Of a DNA stretch of 5,072 bases, positions 1-2,792 are shown in pieces. How positions within the stretch are numbered: position 1 is the stretch's first letter; every line of letters begins with the position of its first letter. Source of the stretch: an uncultured Litorilinea sp. (GTDB lineage Bacteria > Chloroflexota > Anaerolineae > Caldilineales > Caldilineaceae); the NCBI GenBank assembly GCA_946885925.1, contig CAMPHP010000322.1:1-5072 (forward strand), written 5' to 3'. A program made the translations under genes and the position numbers. Below the pieces are notes generated by a model. The model was not told where the DNA came from. It made no database searches and was given only the letters and a program-made list of their open reading frames with translations.

Positions 1-1346
1 TCGCTGGGCTGGAATTCTAACAAACGGTGCAAGGTCTTGGCCTCTTGCCCTGTGGTCTCCGCCAGCCGCTTGGCCGCACGCCCAGTGGGTGCGGCCAAAA
101 GCACACGATGACCCGCTTGTTGGCAAAGCAGAAGGATGGTACGCACTGTGGTGGTCTTGCCCGTACCAGGGCCGCCAGTCAAGATCGTCAACCGGTGCGT
201 GAGCGCAGTCTGAACCGCCGCGCGCTGGTGCGGTGCCAGGACAACACCTGCATCATTCTCAACATGCGCCAGTCGCCCTTCCCAATCTTGCACGCGAGCA
301 AAGCGGGTGAGGCGGCTGCTTCCTTCGCGCAAAAGGCGTTGGAGGCGTCCGGCTACCCCAACTTCGCTAAAGTAGAAAGGGGTGAGATAGATGGCTTGTT
401 CTTGCTGGAGTAATTCGCGTGCCTGCTCGATGGTAGCGGCAGCAAAGAGTTGGCCCGCGCCGACTACCAACTGCGGTGTAATGTCCGATGGCACAGGCGA
501 GAGAGCATTACCGCCTGCGTCAGTGGGGACCTTTACCTCATTGGAGCCCCATAGTTGCACAATCCCGGTGGCAGCCTGCTCTTGGGTCACATCTAGCAAC
601 TCGATGCCACTCTTGACCAATTCGCTGGTGGGCAAAAAGACATGCCCTTCGTCACCTGCCTGGTTCAGCGCATAGAGCAGCCCCGCAGCGATGCGTGCAG
701 GGGAATCGGACGGAATGCCCAAAGCACGTGCAATCTTATCCGCAGTCAAAAAGCCGATGCCATAGATGTCACGCGCCAGCCGGTACGGGTCATGGCGAAC
801 AATGCCAATCGCTTCATCGCCATAATACTTATAAATTTTGGTTGCCAATGATGTGGTCACGCCGGGGCTTTGCAAAAAGAGCATGTCTTCTTTAATGGCT
901 TGCTGCTCGGCCCAGGCAGCAACGATTTGCTGTTGGCGCTTGCTGCCCACCCCCGGCACCTCGGTCAACCGTTCTGGCTGCTGCTCAATCACCTCGAGCG
1001 TGCTCACGCCGAAATGGCGCACGATCCGCTTGGCGGTCTCAGGCCCCACACCTTTGATCAACCCGCTGCCCAAGTATTTTTCAATACCCGCCACAGTCGC
1101 GGGTAGCACCGTCCGCATCTGCTCAACTTGAAACTGACGTCCATACTCGGCATGAACGGTCCAGCGTCCACTTAACTCCACAGACTCGCCCACGTTGACG
1201 CCTAGCATGTTACCAACTACCGTTACCTCGCGGCCTTCGCCCATCCCCAGCCGGCTTGTATACTCTGGCGACAGTTTGGCAACGGTATAGCCTGTTTCTT
1301 CGTTGTGATAGGTAAGGCGCTCGACCACGCCGCGTAGCAGTTCCAT
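1..1346 (-). CDS. recD2: RecD2-type ATP-dependent 5'-3' DNA helicase, N-terminal part (3' end outside window)
   Basis: The reverse strand is open without a stop from ATG at 1346 to the left edge, giving 448 codons; the C-terminal part is missing because the window ends. RecD2 proteins are superfamily 1B helicases that unwind DNA 5' to 3' in repair, independently of RecBC. The N-terminus (MELLRGVVERLTYHNEETGY) matches the usual RecD2 start. Three helix-hairpin-helix-like elements follow: IKGVGPETAKRIV near residues 97-109, EVPGVGSKR near 129-137 and YGIGFLTADKIARALGI near 195-211. Walker A GGPGTGKTT is at about 391-399, followed by APTGRAAKRL (motif Ia) at 419-428 and HRLL near 440. The long N-terminal region before Walker A separates RecD2 from RecBCD-type RecD. 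Residues about 269-315 look like a poorly conserved insertion. An in-frame ATG at 1391 would add 15 residues (MNNWHWQCQSATLDF) unlike the family, so 1346 is preferred, although no good Shine-Dalgarno precedes it. Transcribed divergently from rpsO. Confidence 0.93.
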   Translation of the reverse strand, partial: MELLRGVVERLTYHNEETGYTVAKLSPEYTSRLGMGEGREVTVVGNMLGVNVGESVELSGRWTVHAEYGRQFQVEQMRTVLPATVAGIEKYLGSGLIKGVGPETAKRIVRHFGVSTLEVIEQQPERLTEVPGVGSKRQQQIVAAWAEQQAIKEDMLFLQSPGVTTSLATKIYKYYGDEAIGIVRHDPYRLARDIYGIGFLTADKIARALGIPSDSPARIAAGLLYALNQAGDEGHVFLPTSELVKSGIELLDVTQEQAATGIVQLWGSNEVKVPTDAGGNALSPVPSDITPQLVVGAGQLFAAATIEQARELLQQEQAIYLTPFYFSEVGVAGRLQRLLREGSSRLTRFARVQDWEGRLAHVENDAGVVLAPHQRAAVQTALTHRLTILTGGPGTGKTTTVRTILLLCQQAGHRVLLAAPTGRAAKRLAETTGQEAKTLHRLLEFQPS

Positions 1347-1363
1347 GAAGTCTAGCGTAGCAG

Positions 1364-1384
1364 ATTGGCACTGCCAGTGCCAAT
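1364..1384. promoter_or_regulatory. 21-bp palindrome, candidate operator upstream of recD2
   Basis: ATTGGCACTG (1364-1373) and CAGTGCCAAT (1375-1384) are perfect 10-bp inverted arms around a single C. The palindrome begins 17 bases upstream of the recD2 ATG. On the minus strand it abuts AATAAT (1388-1383), a possible -10 element with five of six consensus bases, but no acceptable -35 lies at the right distance. A transcript from there would start within the palindrome, the usual place for a repressor site. A dispersed palindromic repeat is the main alternative. No regulator is identifiable from the sequence; it does not match the GAAC-N4-GTTC LexA pattern. Confidence 0.45.
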
Positions 1385-1408
1385 TATTCATTGGACGATT
1401 AGAATTCG

Positions 1409-1497
1409 TCTTAACCTTCTCCTCCTCTCTCCTCTGCATTCCCTCTCTTCTCTGCGCCTCAGCGTCTCGGCGTGAGATTTCCCTCCGCCTCAACACC
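1409..1497. repeat. Pyrimidine-rich, repeat-like tract
   Basis: The plus strand is strongly C/T biased with iterated CTCC, CTCT and TCTCTGC units, then a stretch reading CTCTGCGCCTCAGCGTCTCG and a GTGAGA motif. Tracts of this style (CTCTGCGTCTCTGCGGTGAGA-like) recur between genes in some bacterial genomes, as I recall, including Chloroflexota. Only one copy is visible here, so its status as a dispersed repeat is an inference. On the recD2 strand it is a polypurine run containing GGAGG-like words, but too far from the start to serve as its ribosome-binding site. Confidence 0.35.
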
Positions 1498-1531
1498 AGC
1501 GACGCCTGGGAGCAGCGAAACCAAGCCCCAA

Positions 1532-1546
1532 CGCTGATCATCAGCG
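1532..1546. repeat. 15-bp palindrome
   Basis: CGCTGAT (1532-1538) and ATCAGCG (1540-1546) are perfect inverted arms around one C, the same arm-C-arm design as the palindrome near recD2 but with a different sequence. It lies about 85 bases upstream of the AT-rich candidate promoter of rpsO and could be a protein-binding site. A chance occurrence is not excluded at this length. Confidence 0.3.
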
Positions 1547-1630
1547 CTGACCCTAGTGTCAACCTACCACGAGAGGCACCACACCAAACTTCAATTTTTT
1601 GCAAGTTGGGGATCATCTGTCGCGCAAAAA

Positions 1631-1658
1631 TTGGACAAATTGTCAAATTTATGATAGT
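1631..1658 (+). promoter_or_regulatory. Weak candidate promoter for rpsO
   Basis: This is the most AT-rich stretch before rpsO. TGGACA (1632-1637, five of six with TTGACA) lies 15 bases before GATAGT (1653-1658, four of six with TATAAT). TATGAT (1650-1655) is a better -10 match but lacks a correctly spaced -35. The TTGGACA-AAT-TGTCAA segment is itself an imperfect inverted repeat. Transcription from here would give a leader of roughly 125 nt covering all three hairpins upstream of rpsO. The match is weak and other starts are possible. Confidence 0.28.
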
Positions 1659-1719
1659 CTTACAAGAACTATTGTGCTAGATCATGCGCCGGGCACAGCG
1701 GTGATTTGGCAATAGACCT

Positions 1720-1787
1720 CACAGTGGGTTGCACTGTGGTGCAGATCAGGGGATTGTCCCCTGTTGTTGCTATTCTCATGAGGAGAA
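1720..1787 (+). promoter_or_regulatory. Structured rpsO leader with three hairpins, candidate S15 autoregulatory element
   Basis: Hairpin 1 pairs CACAGTG (1720-1726) with CACTGTG (1732-1738) over a 5-nt loop. A mutually exclusive alternative pairs TGCAC (1730-1734) with GTGCA (1739-1743). Hairpin 2 pairs CAGGGGA (1747-1753) with TCCCCTG (1757-1763) over a 3-nt loop. Hairpin 3 pairs TTCTC (1773-1777) with GAGAA (1783-1787), burying most of the Shine-Dalgarno AGGAG. In several bacteria S15 represses its own translation by binding structured rpsO leaders of different architectures. A leader with a switchable stem and an occluded ribosome-binding site suits that role, but I could not identify a clear 16S-like GU/GC recognition motif, so function is inferred. 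Confidence 0.5.
1781..1785 (+). promoter_or_regulatory. Ribosome-binding site of rpsO
   Basis: AGGAG ends six bases before the ATG at 1792. It fixes the start at 1792 rather than an in-frame upstream ATG at 1729, which has no such sequence and would add residues foreign to S15. The site lies within the right half of a 5-bp hairpin (1773-1787), so its access may be controlled. Confidence 0.85.
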
Positions 1788-1791
1788 ATAC

Positions 1792-2061
1792 ATGAGCATT
1801 AGTAAGGTGCAAAAAACGCAGCTCATCACCGAGTATCGGCTTACCGATACCGACACGGGTTCGCCAGAGGTACAGGTCGCCTTATTGACGACCCGCATTG
1901 AATCCTTGATTGAGCATTTGAACACCCACAAGCACGACGAAAGCTCGAGGCGTGGGTTGCTGAAGTTAGTTGGTCAGCGTCGTCGCCATTTGGCGTATCT
2001 AAAGAAAACGGATACCCGCCGCTATCAACAATTGATTCAGCGGCTGGGCCTACGTAAGTAA
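1792..2061 (+). CDS. rpsO: 30S ribosomal protein S15
   Basis: The product has 89 residues, the standard bacterial S15 length. S15 is a primary 16S rRNA-binding protein that docks at the helix 20-21-22 junction and helps nucleate the platform of the 30S subunit. Family hallmarks are visible: [13 protein letters not shown] (residues 21-33), the [15 protein letters not shown] segment (43-57) with the conserved HD and [14 protein letters not shown] (60-70) including the invariant Tyr69, and the ending [12 protein letters not shown] (78-89). The protein is all-helical, basic and cytoplasmic. It appears to be transcribed alone: no gene lies close upstream on this strand and a strong terminator follows at once. 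The structured leader suggests translational feedback by S15 itself. Confidence 0.99.
   Translation: MSISKVQKTQLITEYRLTDTDTGSPEVQVALLTTRIESLIEHLNTHKHDESSRRGLLKLVGQRRRHLAYLKKTDTRRYQQLIQRLGLRK
1833..1850 (+). other. Hairpin inside the 5' coding part of rpsO
   Basis: GTATCGG (1833-1839) and CCGATAC (1844-1850) form a perfect 7-bp stem over a CTTA loop, across codons 14-20 for residues EYRLTDT. It starts 41 bases into the gene. It may contribute to the S15 leader fold or be incidental to the codon choice. Confidence 0.3.
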
Positions 2062-2070
2062 CCAGGCGAA

Positions 2071-2120
2071 AAAGCAAGGGGCGAATGTCGCACAGCTCGA
2101 CGTTTCGCCCCTTTTGCTTT
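2071..2120 (+). terminator. Intrinsic terminator after rpsO (possibly bidirectional)
   Basis: GGGGCGAA (2078-2085) pairs with TTCGCCCC (2104-2111), capped by an inner GTCG/CGAC stem (2087-2090 with 2098-2101). It is followed by the T-rich tail TTTTGCTTT (2112-2120). The stem can be prolonged by AAAGCAA (2071-2077) with TTGCTTT (2114-2120) across a 2-nt bulge. It starts ten bases after the rpsO stop codon. The A-rich left flank gives a T-rich tail on the other strand, so it may work in both directions. It should separate rpsO transcription from pnp. Confidence 0.9.
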
Positions 2121-2146
2121 GTTGAGGAGCGGCGTTGAGGAGTGGC
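2121..2146. repeat. Tandem duplication of a 13-bp unit
   Basis: GTTGAGGAGCGGC (2121-2133) is directly followed by GTTGAGGAGTGGC (2134-2146), a 12 of 13 match. It begins right after the terminator tail. This is probably a replication-slippage duplication; no function is evident. Confidence 0.6.
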
Positions 2147-2183
2147 ACAACAGAGTCACAGAACAGACATTTTGTTGTCCACT
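2141..2183. repeat. 11-bp inverted repeat downstream of the rpsO terminator
   Basis: AGTGG (2141-2145) pairs with CCACT (2179-2183) and ACAACA (2147-2152) with TGTTGT (2173-2178). The left arm has one unpaired C (2146) and the loop is 20 nt. There is no T-tract after it, so it is not an obvious second terminator. It may protect an RNA end or simply be one of several folds in this gap. Confidence 0.4.
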
Positions 2184-2263
2184 TTGCATTGTACGCTACC
2201 ATCGCTCGCGCGCTTATGTGTTACCTTTACGAAGAGATAACAAGTTGCAGGTATACTTTATCT

Positions 2264-2419
2264 GTTAACTTGCTCTGTTAAGTGGGCGGATGTATGACGG
2301 CGAAATTAGCCACAGTCATGCCGCAGGTTTCTCTCTGAATTGGTGGCAGAGAAACCCCTGCGGGGTGACAAGGCATAGGTAACTTTCATACAGCCACTTA
2401 CTTAACTTAATTTGTTAAC
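2264..2419. repeat. Long imperfect inverted-repeat element (MITE-like or structured RNA)
   Basis: The two ends align as inverted copies with identical spacing: GTTAAC (2264-2269), GTTAAGT (2277-2283) and TGTATGA (2291-2297) on the left answer TCATACA (2386-2392), ACTTAAC (2400-2406) and GTTAAC (2414-2419) on the right, each separated by 7 bp. Pairing continues inward through AAATTA/TAACTT (2303-2308 with 2380-2385, one mismatch) and GCC/GGC (2309-2311 with 2372-2374) into a strong central hairpin. TATCTGTTAAC (2259-2269) and TATCCGTTAAC (2423-2433) form a flanking near-direct repeat. There is no coding capacity. These traits fit a non-autonomous miniature inverted-repeat element; a large structured RNA or paired regulatory sites are alternatives. 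Exact boundaries are uncertain. Confidence 0.5.
2315..2369. other. Central GC-rich hairpin of the inverted-repeat element
   Basis: CCGCAGG (2321-2327) pairs with CCTGCGG (2357-2363), and TTTCTCT (2328-2334) with AGAGAAA (2348-2354), with a 2-nt CC bulge and a 13-nt loop. GTCA (2315-2318) and TGAC (2366-2369) extend it across a 2x2 mismatch. It would be the most stable part of the whole fold. No T-run follows on either side, so it is not a standard intrinsic terminator. Confidence 0.6.
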
Positions 2420-2443
2420 TTGTATCCGTTAACAAATTAAGTT
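2404..2443. repeat. Perfect 16-bp inverted repeat with 8-bp spacer
   Basis: The left arm AACTTAATTTGTTAAC (2404-2419) is the exact reverse complement of 2428-2443, around TTGTATCC. The arms are AT-rich and each includes a GTTAAC. The left arm is shared with the right end of the 2264-2419 element, so the two foldings exclude each other. It could be an operator, a cruciform-forming site or the inner half of a second mobile-element end. Confidence 0.6.
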
Positions 2444-2529
2444 GGTTCTACGCAACACTCTTTTCATCTTGGCGTGTGCGTTGACCAGAGAAATGCCTTA
2501 CGTCGAAGTCCGGCATTGGAGAGCGCGGC

Positions 2530-2555
2530 GAACACATATCCCCTCCCTTGTGTTC
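2530..2555. repeat. 7-bp inverted repeat with 12-nt loop
   Basis: GAACACA (2530-2536) and TGTGTTC (2549-2555) are perfect inverted arms. The wide spacing argues against a classical LexA box despite the GAAC/GTTC ends. It may be a small RNA hairpin in the pnp upstream region or chance. Confidence 0.25.
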
Positions 2556-2700
2556 ATCCCCGCATCCGTCCAACCCGCACGACGCATGGGACAGAATAGA
2601 GATTGGTAGAGCTTTCGCCTCGGTCTCCAGTTCCGCACTTCGATTGCATTTCCGTTCAACGTCCCGCCTTCGTGAAAAGCGGTTTGCGTCATCGATTTTT

Positions 2701-2763
2701 GTCTATCCGCGCCCAGGATGCCATTCTGCATTCTCTTTTGGTATGCGTAAGGCGCAGATAGAC
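2701..2763 (+). promoter_or_regulatory. Long stem-loop in the pnp leader, candidate autoregulatory processing site
   Basis: GTCTATC (2701-2707) pairs with GATAGAC (2757-2763); after one C-A mismatch, GCGCC (2709-2713) pairs with GGCGC (2751-2755). Inside, ATGCCA (2718-2723) can pair with TGGTAT (2739-2744) with one G-U pair. The stem ends 17 nt before the ribosome-binding site. In Escherichia coli a leader stem-loop in pnp mRNA is cut by RNase III, after which PNPase destabilises its own message; this stem is in the corresponding place. The parallel is positional only; the sequences are not compared. Confidence 0.5.
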
Positions 2764-2780
2764 AAGCTAGTAGTGAAGTT

Positions 2781-2787
2781 AAAGGAG
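2781..2787 (+). promoter_or_regulatory. Ribosome-binding site of pnp
   Basis: AAAGGAG ends five bases before the ATG at 2793. It supports that start over the in-frame ATG at 2805 (Met5), which would lie 17 bases away. Confidence 0.85.
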
Positions 2788-2792
2788 ACGTT

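Larger units (their letters stand above)
1347..1791. other. Divergent intergenic region between recD2 and rpsO
   Basis: This 445-nt region lies between the divergent starts of recD2 and rpsO. Going right it holds a palindrome beside the recD2 start (1364-1384), a C/T-rich tract (about 1409-1497), a short palindrome (1532-1546), an AT-rich promoter-like stretch (about 1625-1675) and the structured rpsO leader (1720-1791). No convincing protein-coding frame is seen: a forward reading frame across 1345-1680 has no ribosome-binding site, no recognisable motif and starts inside the recD2 start region. Confidence 0.8.
2062..2792. other. Long non-coding gap between rpsO and pnp, rich in inverted repeats
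   Basis: The 731 nt hold the rpsO terminator, a 13-bp tandem duplication, several hairpins, a long self-complementary element (2264-2419) with a competing perfect inverted repeat (2404-2443), and the pnp leader stem-loop (2701-2763). No convincing gene is seen. Open frames that cross 2498-2902 on either strand run into the start of pnp, have no ribosome-binding site and show no recognisable motif. No strong pnp promoter could be picked; TATACT (2252-2257) is a fair -10 word without a matching -35. Confidence 0.75.

Noticed and set aside
27..413. Forward-strand open frame of 128 codons
   Set aside because: It lies opposite recD2, whose motifs (Walker A and others) on the minus strand are unmistakable; the forward product has no recognisable feature.
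391..1131. Several overlapping forward frames of 66-97 codons
   Set aside because: All are antisense shadows of recD2, have low-complexity Ser/Pro/Ala products and no ribosome-binding sites.
1345..1680. Forward frame of 111 codons across the intergenic region
   Set aside because: It begins on the recD2 start, runs through the pyrimidine tract and palindromes, and has no ribosome-binding site or domain signature.
1729..1791. Upstream in-frame start that would extend S15 by 21 residues
   Set aside because: The added part overlaps the leader hairpins and ribosome-binding site and is not found in S15; ATG 1792 follows AGGAG at the right distance and gives the standard 89 residues.
2315..2369. 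Second intrinsic terminator before pnp
   Set aside because: The stem is strong but no T-run follows on either strand.
2236..2443. CRISPR array
   Set aside because: Repeats here are inverted, unequal and only two or three copies; there are no regular direct repeats with unique spacers.
2530..2555. LexA (SOS) box
   Set aside because: The GAAC and GTTC ends are 18 bases apart rather than 4, so it does not fit the known spacing.
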